A stretch of 64,000 nucleotides of DNA, taken from NCBI GenBank assembly GCA_002973635.1, contig CP027224.1, positions 2,862,501 through 2,926,500 on the forward strand, given 5' to 3'. The notes beneath the pieces are model-generated. The model had not been told where the DNA came from and searched no databases. It was given only the letters and a program-made list of their open reading frames with translations. This DNA comes from Lysinibacillus sp. B2A1. Its GTDB lineage: Bacteria; Bacillota; Bacilli; Bacillales_A; Planococcaceae. A program made the position numbers and the translations under genes. Shown one piece after another: positions 1 through 7,732 of this stretch. How positions within the stretch are numbered: position 1 is the stretch's first letter; every line of letters begins with the position of its first letter.

Positions 1-250
1 AACGATCGCCTGAAAATTGCATATGACGAGAGCCTAGTCCGGCTGATTCAATCAGCGCCACAACGCCGCGTACAAATGGAACTTTTTTTAATTTTTGTAA
101 AACAGGTTTTTGAACTTTTTTATAATGATAATAATCAATGGAATCATCGTTACGGCGAATGGCTGTAATCGTATGTTCCTTTCCTCCGAACATTACACCT
201 TCTAATTGTGCTTGTCCCCCGTATACAGGTGAATTGCTCAAAGCCAACAC
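1..250 (-). CDS. yqhQ: YqhQ-like DUF1385 membrane protein, 5' part only
   Basis: The reverse strand reads LSNSPVYGGQAQLEGVMFGG and continues KEHTITAIRR, the N-terminal signature of the DUF1385/YqhQ family. The gene runs off the left edge of the window, so only about 82 codons are seen. No ATG fits; GTG at 250 or TTG at 247 are the plausible starts, preceded by a weak GAGAG-type ribosome site. YqhQ is a conserved Firmicute membrane protein of unknown function. Its position next to yqhR and aroQ matches B. subtilis. Family call is confident; the start is uncertain. Confidence 0.85.
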   Translation of the reverse strand, partial: MLALSNSPVYGGQAQLEGVMFGGKEHTITAIRRNDDSIDYYHYKKVQKPVLQKLKKVPFVRGVVALIESAGLGSRHMQFSGDR

Positions 251-412
251 CACTCTCTATATATATTTCAACTGTACCATTGTACTAAATTTAAAGAAAA
301 ACCTCTAGAGTTACGCATAGTAAAATTTCTATATGGCTACACTATTCGTACAATTAAGGAAATGATGAACAATTAAAAAATCAATCAAGCATACTAATAA
401 GGAGGATTTTAC

Positions 413-838
413 TTGAAAATAGCTAGTATCACTTCCCTTGTCAGTGCCCTTGTTTTAGCATTTTGCTTAAAGGGCTTACATTACTTTCATCTTATTAAAT
501 GGAGTCCAGTAGGTTTTTATAAGAAGTGGGGGCTTTTTGAGGATAGCTCAAAACTCTTTCATTGGAGTTTTCTGATTTTATGTCTATTTATCATAGGCTT
601 TTTATTATTTATAATGTTGAGGTATGTCTATATTATTCCTGCTGTTCTATCTTCATTTTTGCTTGGTCTATTTGTGACGATTACATTAGAATGGGTCGTT
701 CTTGATTTGCCTATGCAGCTTTCCTCCTTTAAAAAATTATCGATTCCCTTTATGGTGGTCGTTATTTGTCTTTTGCGTTTCTTGCTTGAAACAGCAAATT
801 TTCATCAGAAAGAACATACAGCTCAAAAAGGAAATTAG
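413..838 (+). CDS. yqhR: YqhR-like membrane protein
   Basis: A 141-residue hydrophobic protein with about four membrane segments (roughly residues 5-25, 52-68, 72-95 and 110-127). Translation starts at TTG, placed 5 bases after a GGAGG ribosome site at 401-405. The sequence itself carries no catalytic motif. The assignment rests on position between yqhQ and aroQ, exactly where B. subtilis has yqhR, and on similar size and topology. Its function is unknown. The divergent yqhQ promoter region lies upstream. Confidence 0.7.
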   Translation: MKIASITSLVSALVLAFCLKGLHYFHLIKWSPVGFYKKWGLFEDSSKLFHWSFLILCLFIIGFLLFIMLRYVYIIPAVLSSFLLGLFVTITLEWVVLDLPMQLSSFKKLSIPFMVVVICLLRFLLETANFHQKEHTAQKGN

Positions 839-899
839 TTGCTGTATACGTCGTGTATGATAAAATAAATGGCAAGTACATAGAAAGAGGCGAAGATGC

Positions 900-1334
900 G
901 TGAAGTTATTATGTTTGAATGGACCTAACTTAAATCGACTGGGTAAACGAGAGCCCCATATTTATGGACATGAAACATTAGATGATGTGAAAGATAATGT
1001 TCAGAATCTTGCGGCGTCTCTTGGTGCTACTGTCGATTTTCGTCAATCTAATCATGAAGGAGTACTGATTGATTGGTTGCAAGAAGCAGAGGACGAAAAA
1101 TATAGTGGAATTATCTTTAATCCTGGAGCATATACCCATACAAGCATCGCGTTACACGACGCCATTGCCGGAATTACTGTGCCAGTTATCGAAGTACATA
1201 TTTCAAATATCCACAAACGCGAGGCTTTCCGTCATCATTCTTATCTTGCTCCGGCATGCCTTGGCCAGATTTGTGGTCTAGGTACGAAAGGCTATGAACT
1301 GGCACTACGCACATTTATTGAGAGGGAGAATTGA
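900..1334 (+). CDS. aroQ: 3-dehydroquinate dehydratase, type II
   Basis: A 144-residue type II dehydroquinase, which converts 3-dehydroquinate to 3-dehydroshikimate in chorismate biosynthesis. The family signature LCLNGPNLNRLGKREPHIYG is at the N-terminus, followed by FNPGAYTHTSIALHDA and VEVHISN-like active-site segments (here VIEVHISNIHKRE). Start is GTG at 900, preceded by AGAGGCG. Length is normal for the dodecameric family. It overlaps or abuts the downstream peptidase gene, so the two are probably co-transcribed, as in B. subtilis (yqhS-yqhT). Confidence 0.96.
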   Translation: MKLLCLNGPNLNRLGKREPHIYGHETLDDVKDNVQNLAASLGATVDFRQSNHEGVLIDWLQEAEDEKYSGIIFNPGAYTHTSIALHDAIAGITVPVIEVHISNIHKREAFRHHSYLAPACLGQICGLGTKGYELALRTFIEREN

Positions 1335-1336
1335 TT

Positions 1337-2398
1337 ATGTTGAAATTACAAAAGCTACGTAAGGCACTTCAAGAACAAAACATCGATGGCATTTTAATTA
1401 CAAACGGGTACAACCGTCGTTATATGACTGGTTTTACAGGTACAGCGGGCGTAGCGATTGTGTCTCAAAATGATGCTGTGTTTATCACAGATTTCCGTTA
1501 TACAGAGCAAGCGGCTGCACAAGTACAGGATTTCCGAATTGTAAAGCATGAGGCAACAATTATTGAAGAAATTGCAACGCAAGTAACAAACATGGGTATT
1601 AAATTATTGGGCTTTGAGAAAGATGCTGTTAGCTATGGCACATATGAACTGTATAAAAGTAAGGTTCAAGCTGATTTAGTGCCGATTTCTGGGCTAATTG
1701 AAAAAATTCGCTTGATTAAGACGGAACAAGAGATTAATATTATTAAGGTTGCGTGTGAAATTGCTGATCACGCATTTACACATATTTTAGACTTCATCAA
1801 GCCTGGTAAAACAGAGCTTGAGGTTTCGAATGAATTAGAATTTTTCATGCGTAAACAAGGAGCAACCCAGTCCTCATTTGATACTATTGTTGCATCTGGT
1901 CTTCGTTCAGCATTACCTCATGGCGTTGCAACGAATAAAGTAATTGACAAAGGAGACTTTGTCACATTAGACTTTGGCGCACTGTATAATGGCTATATTT
2001 CGGATATTACACGTACAGTGGCAGTTGGCGAGCCATCTGAAAAATTAGTGGATATGTATAATGCAGTCCTTGGTTCTCAGCTATTAGCGCTTGAAAAGGT
2101 AGGTCCTGGGCTGACAGGCATCCAAGCAGATGCGATTGCACGTGACTATCTTAAAGAAAAAGGCTATGGTGAGGCATTTGGTCATTCATTGGGACATGGA
2201 ATTGGTCTTGAAGTACATGAAGGTCCTGGCTTATCAATGCGTTCAGATACGGTGTTAGAGCCAGGGATGGCCGTAACGATTGAACCAGGAGTTTATTTAC
2301 CAGGTATCGGTGGTGTCCGTATTGAGGATGATATTTTAATCACAGAAACTGGTAACGAACTACTAACACATTCGTCAAAAGAGCTTATTATTTTATAA
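1337..2398 (+). CDS. yqhT: Xaa-Pro peptidase, M24 family (YqhT)
   Basis: A 353-residue M24 metallopeptidase, probably a cytoplasmic Xaa-Pro aminopeptidase/dipeptidase. The creatinase-like N-domain (about 1-125) precedes the pita-bread catalytic domain. Metal-ligand segments are visible: [33 protein letters not shown] and ITIEPG-like [15 protein letters not shown] at 1331 overlaps the aroQ stop, but ATG at 1337 gives exactly the B. subtilis YqhT length and follows GAGGGAG, so it was chosen. The gene lies between aroQ and efp, as in B. subtilis; Xaa-Pro peptidase and EF-P are both linked to proline. Confidence 0.93.
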   Translation: MLKLQKLRKALQEQNIDGILITNGYNRRYMTGFTGTAGVAIVSQNDAVFITDFRYTEQAAAQVQDFRIVKHEATIIEEIATQVTNMGIKLLGFEKDAVSYGTYELYKSKVQADLVPISGLIEKIRLIKTEQEINIIKVACEIADHAFTHILDFIKPGKTELEVSNELEFFMRKQGATQSSFDTIVASGLRSALPHGVATNKVIDKGDFVTLDFGALYNGYISDITRTVAVGEPSEKLVDMYNAVLGSQLLALEKVGPGLTGIQADAIARDYLKEKGYGEAFGHSLGHGIGLEVHEGPGLSMRSDTVLEPGMAVTIEPGVYLPGIGGVRIEDDILITETGNELLTHSSKELIIL

Positions 2399-2415
2399 AA
2401 TTTGGAGGAACACAA

Positions 2416-2973
2416 ATGATTTCAGTAAACGATTTTCGTACAGGTCTTACAATTATTGTAGATGGCCAATTATATCGCGTGTTAGATTTCCAACACGTTA
2501 AACCAGGTAAAGGTGCTGCGTTTGTACGTTCTAAATTACGTAATCTTCGTAACGGTTCAGTGAATGAGAAAACATTCCGTGCAGGTGAAAAAGTTGAAAA
2601 AGCACAAATTGATAACCGTAAAATGCAATATCTTTATGCACAAGGTGACGAGCATGTGTTCATGGACTTAGAATCATACGAGCAAACTGAACTAGCTTCA
2701 GCTGCTATTGAATATGAATTAAAATTCCTTAGAGAGAATATGGAAGTTTATATCCAATCATACCAAGGTGAAATGCTAGGTGTTGAGTTACCAAACACTG
2801 TTGAGCTAGAAGTAACAGAAACAGAGCCTGGTATCAAAGGTGATACGGCTTCAGGTGGTACAAAACCTGCTACACTTGAAACAGGACTTATTGTACAAGT
2901 GCCATTCTTCGTTAACCAAGGTGATAAGTTAATCATCAATACTGAAGAAGGCTCATACGTTTCTCGTGCGTAA
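2416..2973 (+). CDS. efp: Elongation factor P
   Basis: A 185-residue EF-P, which binds the ribosome and relieves stalling at polyproline stretches. It begins [13 protein letters not shown] and shows the usual KOW-like N-domain with the modification loop at about residues 29-36 ([10 protein letters not shown], Lys32), then two OB domains ending in the conserved [20 protein letters not shown] tail. The ribosome site is GGAGG with 8-base spacing. It forms an apparent unit with aroQ and yqhT and is followed by a strong terminator. Confidence 0.97.
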   Translation: MISVNDFRTGLTIIVDGQLYRVLDFQHVKPGKGAAFVRSKLRNLRNGSVNEKTFRAGEKVEKAQIDNRKMQYLYAQGDEHVFMDLESYEQTELASAAIEYELKFLRENMEVYIQSYQGEMLGVELPNTVELEVTETEPGIKGDTASGGTKPATLETGLIVQVPFFVNQGDKLIINTEEGSYVSRA

Positions 2974-2982
2974 TGCTTTTAA

Positions 2983-3024
2983 AAAACCTGCTCTTTTCTA
3001 AACGAAAGAGTAGGTTTTTATTTA
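2983..3024 (+). terminator. Rho-independent terminator after efp
   Basis: The stem AAACCTGCTCTTT / AAAGAGTAGGTTT (one G-U pair) is followed by a T-rich tract. It closes the aroQ-yqhT-efp unit. Confidence 0.85.
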
Positions 3025-3175
3025 TATTTTATACATATAAAGCAAAAAAAACTATTTTTTGTGACATTCGATAGAGGCATAATGTGTTTTTTTACTAGCC
3101 TGTCAATTGTTTCTATCATACGATTGATGGTCATACATGGCAGAAATGTTACAATAAACGTAAGGAGTGAGTGCT

Positions 3176-4183
3176 ATGCTACAAACAACATTAGGGATAC
3201 CTTATCCAATAATTCAAGCACCGATGGCAGGTGTAACATCTCCAAAATTTGTTGCTGCCTGTGCGGAGGAAGGTATATTAGGCTCAATAGGAGCAGGTTA
3301 TTTAGATGGAGAGCAAACAAAAAGCTTTATCCAGGAAGTGAAAAAGCTTACAAAGAAGCCCTTTGCTGTGAATTTATTTGTTCAGGAAGATCCACGTATT
3401 GATATTGAAGTCCTTCAAAAAGCTCGTATGGCCTTACAACCATTTTATGATGAGCTAGGTCTTTCACCTGTACAAAGTGTTATGTCCAAGGAAGTATTTG
3501 AAGGACAAGTACAAGCTATTCTCGATGAAGATGTCGCCGTTTGTTCCTTTACATTTGGCATACCTTCTGCAGACGTTATTAAACGTTTAAAGGACAATAA
3601 GGTATTTGTTATCGGTACAGCCACTACTTTGGAAGAGGCAAAGCGTGTAGAACAGGAGGGAATGCATGCTGTAGTTCTGCAAAGTCGTGAGGCTGGAGGT
3701 CATCGCGGCTCCTTCACTGAACCTATGCAATTAATTACATTGCCTGATTTATTGCAACAAGTAGTTGGACAAATTTCAATTCCGATTATAGCTGCAGGGG
3801 GAATTGTCACGAAAGAAGATGTGAAAAAAGCTTTAGCTAGCGGTGCACAGGCAGTTCAAATTGGCACGGCTTTATTAGTGGCAGATGAGTGTGAAATTTC
3901 ACCGCTCTATAAAAATGCTGTACTCCAATCAGAAGAACAGCAAACGACTATTACTCGTGCATTTACTGGAAAACCAGCAAGAGGCTTAGCGAATGATTTT
4001 ACAGAACGTATGAAAGATGCACCTGTAGCTCCCTATCCTTTGCAAAATCATTTAACGACTACGATTCGTAAAGAAAGTGCGGAACAGGGAAATGCTGAGT
4101 ATCTATCCATGTGGATGGGAGAAAATAGCTATTTAGTAAAACAGACTGGCACTGTGAAAAGTATTATTGAAAAATTACTATAA
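3176..4183 (+). CDS. Nitronate monooxygenase / NPD-like flavoprotein
   Basis: A 335-residue TIM-barrel flavoenzyme of the 2-nitropropane dioxygenase/nitronate monooxygenase family. Signatures are the N-terminal PIIQAPMAGVTSPKFVAA segment, the substrate-loop VVLQSREAGGHRG (the expected His is present) and the FMN-phosphate site IPIIAAGGIVTKEDVKKAL with GAQAVQIGTALL. Such enzymes oxidise alkyl nitronates with oxygen; some relatives are enoyl-ACP reductases (FabK), so the exact substrate is not certain. ATG at 3176 was preferred over GTG at 3167 because AAGGAG ends 8 bases upstream. It occupies the place where B. subtilis has yqhV-spoIIIAA-spoIIIAB. Confidence 0.88.
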   Translation: MLQTTLGIPYPIIQAPMAGVTSPKFVAACAEEGILGSIGAGYLDGEQTKSFIQEVKKLTKKPFAVNLFVQEDPRIDIEVLQKARMALQPFYDELGLSPVQSVMSKEVFEGQVQAILDEDVAVCSFTFGIPSADVIKRLKDNKVFVIGTATTLEEAKRVEQEGMHAVVLQSREAGGHRGSFTEPMQLITLPDLLQQVVGQISIPIIAAGGIVTKEDVKKALASGAQAVQIGTALLVADECEISPLYKNAVLQSEEQQTTITRAFTGKPARGLANDFTERMKDAPVAPYPLQNHLTTTIRKESAEQGNAEYLSMWMGENSYLVKQTGTVKSIIEKLL

Positions 4184-4240
4184 TGATATTAATGTGCTGT
4201 GCATCGTTTAAAACGGTATAACAACACGTCATTAAAACTT

Positions 4241-4275
4241 AGATCTCTATACAAATGTATAGAGGTCTTTTTTTA
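4241..4275 (+). terminator. Rho-independent terminator after the nitronate monooxygenase gene
   Basis: The stem AGATCTCTATAC / GTATAGAGGTCT is followed by T8. It separates the flavoenzyme from spoIIIAC, so the spoIIIA genes need their own promoter between 4275 and 4310; no convincing mother-cell sigma-E promoter could be read there. Confidence 0.85.
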
Positions 4276-4316
4276 TTGATTGCAACATATATTGCTGTAC
4301 ACGAGGGGGCGTATGC

Positions 4317-4526
4317 ATGGAATTACAAGACGTATTAAGAGTCGCTGGAGTGGGACTAGTAGTTGCGCTTCTTCATGTTTTCTTTGACCAAACAGGAAAA
4401 AAGGAATTTTCATTTTTCCTCTTTTTCATTGCTTATTTATACATGACAGCGGAGTTGTTGCGATTTTTACGTCTATTTTTTAATGAAATCCTTACATTCT
4501 TTCAATGGCTGACCTCTTCAGGTTAA
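4317..4526 (+). CDS. spoIIIAC: Stage III sporulation protein AC
   Basis: A 69-residue two-helix membrane protein with the family pattern VLRVAGVGLVVALLHVFFDQ then TGKKEF, matching SpoIIIAC. SpoIIIAC is part of the mother-cell side of the SpoIIIA-SpoIIQ channel that nurtures the forespore. The ribosome site is GAGGGGG. Only 6 bases separate it from spoIIIAD. In B. subtilis it is the third gene of the operon; here it is the first, because spoIIIAA (the ATPase) and spoIIIAB are absent. Confidence 0.93.
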   Translation: MELQDVLRVAGVGLVVALLHVFFDQTGKKEFSFFLFFIAYLYMTAELLRFLRLFFNEILTFFQWLTSSG

Positions 4527-4532
4527 GTGTAG

Positions 4533-4910
4533 ATGGAAATTGTCATCGTCGCTGTTGTCATGCTGCTTTTATTATTACTTATAAAAGAAGTCATACAGCC
4601 ACTCCATGCGCTAATAAGTGTAATGTTTGCATTTTTATTGTTCGGTATGTTGTTCTCGACACTCTTATTGCCGTTCATCAAGCAGCTACTCGAGACATTA
4701 GCTATTTTGCCTTATGCAAAAGCGATTGTTATAAGTGCCAGTCTTTTTTATGTGGGGCAATGGGTGTCAATGTTACTTGTAGAGCACAATTATAAAGTAC
4801 TTGGAAACATTGTTATTGATGGGGTTAAGATTGTTATTTTATTGTATTGGTTTAAAGAATTTTTGGCTGTTTTACAGGAGGTATCTGCTATTTTACAACG
4901 GCTAAACTAA
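4533..4910 (+). CDS. spoIIIAD: Stage III sporulation protein AD
   Basis: A 125-residue membrane protein with four predicted membrane segments, matching SpoIIIAD in size, hydropathy and position. The segment PYAKAIVISASLFYVGQWVS near residues 57-82 is typical of the family. It is translated from ATG at 4533 inside the spoIIIA operon, 12 bases before spoIIIAE. Role: membrane subunit of the sporulation channel. Confidence 0.9.
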   Translation: MEIVIVAVVMLLLLLLIKEVIQPLHALISVMFAFLLFGMLFSTLLLPFIKQLLETLAILPYAKAIVISASLFYVGQWVSMLLVEHNYKVLGNIVIDGVKIVILLYWFKEFLAVLQEVSAILQRLN

Positions 4911-4922
4911 GGAGCGAAGATC

Positions 4923-5834
4923 ATGCAGGAGCAGATACTGTCATTTTTAATTGATCCATTTTTTCTCTTGTTAAAGATGACGCTCACCCTGTGCGGCTAT
5001 GTCATCATTATTTTAATCGTGAATATGCTATTACCTACATTTGAAAAAGGGACAAGAATATTATTCTTTCTGATTGTGCTTGCAACAATAGGACCTGTCG
5101 TAGTGAAGTCATTTCAACTAATTGATGAAATAGCACAGGGACTTGCCCACATATTTACAGCATTTTACCCCATCCTTACTTCAAGCTTTCTTTTATCGAG
5201 TAGTATTACGGCAATTGCTTCCTGGCAGCCTTTCTTACTCTTTTTTGTACAAGTCTTAACGATAGTTAGTAGTAAGTGGCTGATACCGGGCGTGTTATTT
5301 GCCATTGTATTTGATGTATGTAGTGTCATTGTGAAAGAAATTTCCTTTACAAGAATTGCTGAATTAATCCGTTTTACCATAATGAGCATCGTCTCTGCAT
5401 CGGTCATTTGCTACATTATTTTAATGTCAGCAAGTGGTGTAGCGGCATTTAGTGTGAATGCAGCGGTTGCAGAGCCTGTTAAAAAATTAATTGAAGAAAA
5501 TATTCCTGTGGTTGGTTCTTTTATCGTAGATAGTTTTTCAATGTTCCAGCATATGACGCAATTTTCCTCTTCTATTAGTAGTATTAGTGCCTTTATAGCG
5601 GTTATTACTGTGTCATTTATTCCAACGGTACAGCTTGTTATCAGTGCTTATTCGTTAAAGCTACTGGCAGCTATTTTAGAGCCGATTGCTTTTGATGATA
5701 TTTGCAGATTACTAGATCACGTTAGTAAATCTCTATTTACGTTATGTGCAGTATCATTTTTAATTGCTTTTTCATTTATGTTTTCTTGTTTTTTCCTCAT
5801 TGTTTTTGTACAAGTTATGGCCGGGGGGAGATAG
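4923..5834 (+). CDS. spoIIIAE: Stage III sporulation protein AE, short form
   Basis: A 303-residue polytopic membrane protein matching SpoIIIAE by position and by the segments SASGVAAFSVNAAVAEPVKK and ENIPVVGSFIVDSFSMFQ. From memory the B. subtilis protein is close to 400 residues with an N-terminal signal and extracytoplasmic region; this one begins almost directly at the first membrane helix, so about 90 residues of N-terminus are missing. No upstream in-frame extension is possible because spoIIIAD ends 12 bases before. It is one of several shortened genes in this operon. Confidence 0.88.
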   Translation: MQEQILSFLIDPFFLLLKMTLTLCGYVIIILIVNMLLPTFEKGTRILFFLIVLATIGPVVVKSFQLIDEIAQGLAHIFTAFYPILTSSFLLSSSITAIASWQPFLLFFVQVLTIVSSKWLIPGVLFAIVFDVCSVIVKEISFTRIAELIRFTIMSIVSASVICYIILMSASGVAAFSVNAAVAEPVKKLIEENIPVVGSFIVDSFSMFQHMTQFSSSISSISAFIAVITVSFIPTVQLVISAYSLKLLAAILEPIAFDDICRLLDHVSKSLFTLCAVSFLIAFSFMFSCFFLIVFVQVMAGGR

Positions 5835-5835
5835 A

Positions 5836-5979
5836 TTGATTCTTTTATTGGCATTGCTCTTTGTATGTCAGATATTTGTCTTTTTGGCAGATGATAAAGA
5901 AATAATTTCACTGACAAAACTGGTGATTACGTTAGTATTTTTGCAATTGCTATTAAAGATTCCATTTATCAATTCATAG
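5836..5979 (+). CDS. Mini SpoIIIAF-like membrane protein (47 residues)
   Basis: A 47-codon gene starting at TTG one base after the spoIIIAE stop, with a strong GGGGGGAG ribosome site overlapping the end of spoIIIAE. The product is two hydrophobic helices (about 1-18 and 26-45) joined by ADDKEIIS. It sits exactly where spoIIIAF belongs, and the second helix resembles the KYAKMVVSLLLIVVMLTPIF-type helix of SpoIIIAF, but the roughly 150-residue soluble C-terminal domain is absent. Assignment is by position and topology only. A hydrophobic spurious frame is possible, but the ribosome site argues against it. Confidence 0.6.
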   Translation: MILLLALLFVCQIFVFLADDKEIISLTKLVITLVFLQLLLKIPFINS

Positions 5980-6041
5980 GAAGAAACAAGCGTACATACA
6001 CTTGAAAAAGAGAAGATGAAAGGAGGCAATGTACAAGTGAT

Positions 6042-6461
6042 GTGGAAAAGGCACGAAAAAAAACAACGTCATTTATGATCTTAATGCTTATTGCTGCCTC
6101 CGTAGGAATTTTCATCATTTTACCAATGTATCAAACGAATTCTACAAATAATCAAGCAACACCGACGACCAATGAAGAAAAACTGGAACAGACACTGAAA
6201 GCAATGCAAGGTGTTGGGGAGGTTAAAGTATATTTTTATTATGGAGAGATGACTGATGAGAAGGACGAAAATAAACTATTTAGCCAATATTTTCGAGGGA
6301 CTGAGCAAAGTACGAAAGAAGTAACAGGGCTGCTCATTGTTTCAGAAGGTGCAAAAGATATCTTTGTGAAAAATGAGATTCGTGCGGTTGTCAGTCAAGT
6401 GATGCAGTTACCGATTCATCGGATAATTATTGTTCCAATGGAAAATAAGGAGGAAAAGTAA
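6042..6461 (+). CDS. spoIIIAG: Stage III sporulation protein AG, short form with doubtful start
   Basis: A 139-residue protein with one N-terminal membrane helix (about 11-28) and a ring-building-motif domain ending VVSQVMQLPIHRIIIVPMEN, characteristic of SpoIIIAG, which forms the large ring of the forespore channel. It is much shorter than B. subtilis SpoIIIAG (about 229). The open frame begins at GTG 6042, 15 bases from the AGGAGG at 6021-6026, which is too far. GTG 6037 or ATG 6040 lie better but are in another frame; reading from them (MWKRHEKK) enters the gene only if the A8 run at 6056-6063 gains one base. See findings. Confidence 0.85.
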   Translation: MEKARKKTTSFMILMLIAASVGIFIILPMYQTNSTNNQATPTTNEEKLEQTLKAMQGVGEVKVYFYYGEMTDEKDENKLFSQYFRGTEQSTKEVTGLLIVSEGAKDIFVKNEIRAVVSQVMQLPIHRIIIVPMENKEEK

Positions 6462-7019
6462 ATGCGCGTACGTAGAAGAACAGTTTGGTTTATGACATTA
6501 TTAAGTCTAGTAGCAGTAATTTCAGTGTATTATTTGGTTGACCCAGCAAAGCAATTTAATGGACTAACTATTTTTACAGATGATACTTTACAGCAAACTG
6601 CCGTAACAGGTGTAACAGATCAGGAGGCTACGAAAGAGGATATGACACAGGAAGTCTCCTCACCTAGCCATTTATTTGAAGAAATGCGCATGCAAGTTAG
6701 TGATGAAAGAAGTCAGCTTCGTCAACAATTAACGCAGAAGATTGCTTCTCAAGAATACACTGCAGAAGAAAAAAATGAAGCATACAATGACATTGATAGT
6801 CTTATTAAACAAGAATCAGCAGAAGCAATGCTAGAAATGTTAATTAAATCTTTAGGCTACTCCGATGCGTTTGTAAAAGCCGACGGTGGCAAAGTATCTG
6901 TTACAGTTATGGCGGAAGAGCTATCAAAATCTCAAGCAAACGAAATCATTTATTTAGTAAGAACGGAGTGGGAAGGCGCAAATGATGTACAAGTAAAATT
7001 CAGTGCTAATAACTATTAA
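6462..7019 (+). CDS. spoIIIAH: Stage III sporulation protein AH
   Basis: A 185-residue protein beginning with basic residues and the family N-terminus RRTVWFMTLLSLVAVISVYYL, a single membrane anchor. The C-terminal YscJ/FliF-like ring-building domain (about 105-185, IKSLGYSDAFVKADGGKVSV) binds SpoIIQ across the intermembrane space in B. subtilis. It follows spoIIIAG immediately and is followed by a terminator. It is somewhat shorter than the B. subtilis protein (about 218), mainly in the linker. Confidence 0.93.
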   Translation: MRVRRRTVWFMTLLSLVAVISVYYLVDPAKQFNGLTIFTDDTLQQTAVTGVTDQEATKEDMTQEVSSPSHLFEEMRMQVSDERSQLRQQLTQKIASQEYTAEEKNEAYNDIDSLIKQESAEAMLEMLIKSLGYSDAFVKADGGKVSVTVMAEELSKSQANEIIYLVRTEWEGANDVQVKFSANNY

Positions 7020-7082
7020 AAGATAATGAAAAAAAGGAATATTCTGTTTATTTATTAGTCATTGTTATATATCAGTGCAATG

Positions 7083-7120
7083 AAAAGGCTTTCGTTTAGT
7101 AAAGGAAAGCCTTTTATTTT
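7083..7120 (+). terminator. Rho-independent terminator after spoIIIAH
   Basis: The stem AAAAGGCTTTC / GAAAGCCTTTT is followed by a T-rich stretch. It ends the spoIIIA operon about 100 bases before accB. Confidence 0.85.
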
Positions 7121-7219
7121 GTTCATATTTACTTAATTTTCATTTAACTATTTCAAATTGTTCGAAAAAAATATAGAATAGTGCTTGTAGTAGATTTTAT
7201 TTCATAAGGAGAGTTAGAA

Positions 7220-7720
7220 ATGTTCAAAATTCAAGAAATTCGTGAAATCATTAAATTAGTAGATTCTTCTTCAATTGACGAGTTCGTGTATGAAGTAGAT
7301 GGCGCAAAAGTTAAGTTAAAAAAGAATGGTGTTGTTGTTACTGAAACTGTAGCACCGAAAAAAGAAGTAGTAGCCCCTGTTGTACAACAATCTGCACCAG
7401 CAGCTCCTGCGGCACCAGCAGCCCCAGCAAAAGCTGAAGAAGCACCAGCTGCAGCAGCACCAACAGCTAACGACCCATCGTTACATAAAGTTGTATCACC
7501 AATGGTTGGTACTTTCTACCAATCTCCAAACCCAGACTCACCAGCTTATGTTAAAGTGGGTGACAAAGTAGGTAACGAAACAATCGTTTGTATCGTAGAA
7601 GCTATGAAGCTATTCAACGAAATTGAAGCAGAAGTTCAAGGGGAAATCGTTGAAATACTTGTTAAAGATGGCGAATTAGTAGAATATGGACAACCATTAT
7701 TCCTTGTAAAAGCTGAGTAA
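7220..7720 (+). CDS. accB: Biotin carboxyl carrier protein of acetyl-CoA carboxylase
   Basis: A 166-residue BCCP. Order: N-terminal helical segment ([20 protein letters not shown]), an Ala/Pro-rich mobile linker (about 55-90, [20 protein letters not shown]) and the biotinyl domain with the biotinylation site EAMKLFNEI (Lys near residue 132). The carrier moves carboxybiotin between AccC and the carboxyltransferase in fatty-acid synthesis. The ribosome site is AAGGAG. It forms an operon with accC, 12 bases downstream. Confidence 0.97.
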   Translation: MFKIQEIREIIKLVDSSSIDEFVYEVDGAKVKLKKNGVVVTETVAPKKEVVAPVVQQSAPAAPAAPAAPAKAEEAPAAAAPTANDPSLHKVVSPMVGTFYQSPNPDSPAYVKVGDKVGNETIVCIVEAMKLFNEIEAEVQGEIVEILVKDGELVEYGQPLFLVKAE

Positions 7721-7732
7721 GGAGTGCAAACC

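Noticed and set aside
4285..4300. Sigma-E promoter for spoIIIAC based on CATATATT
   Set aside because: The -10 is acceptable, but no -35 resembling the sigma-E consensus lies 13-15 bases upstream.
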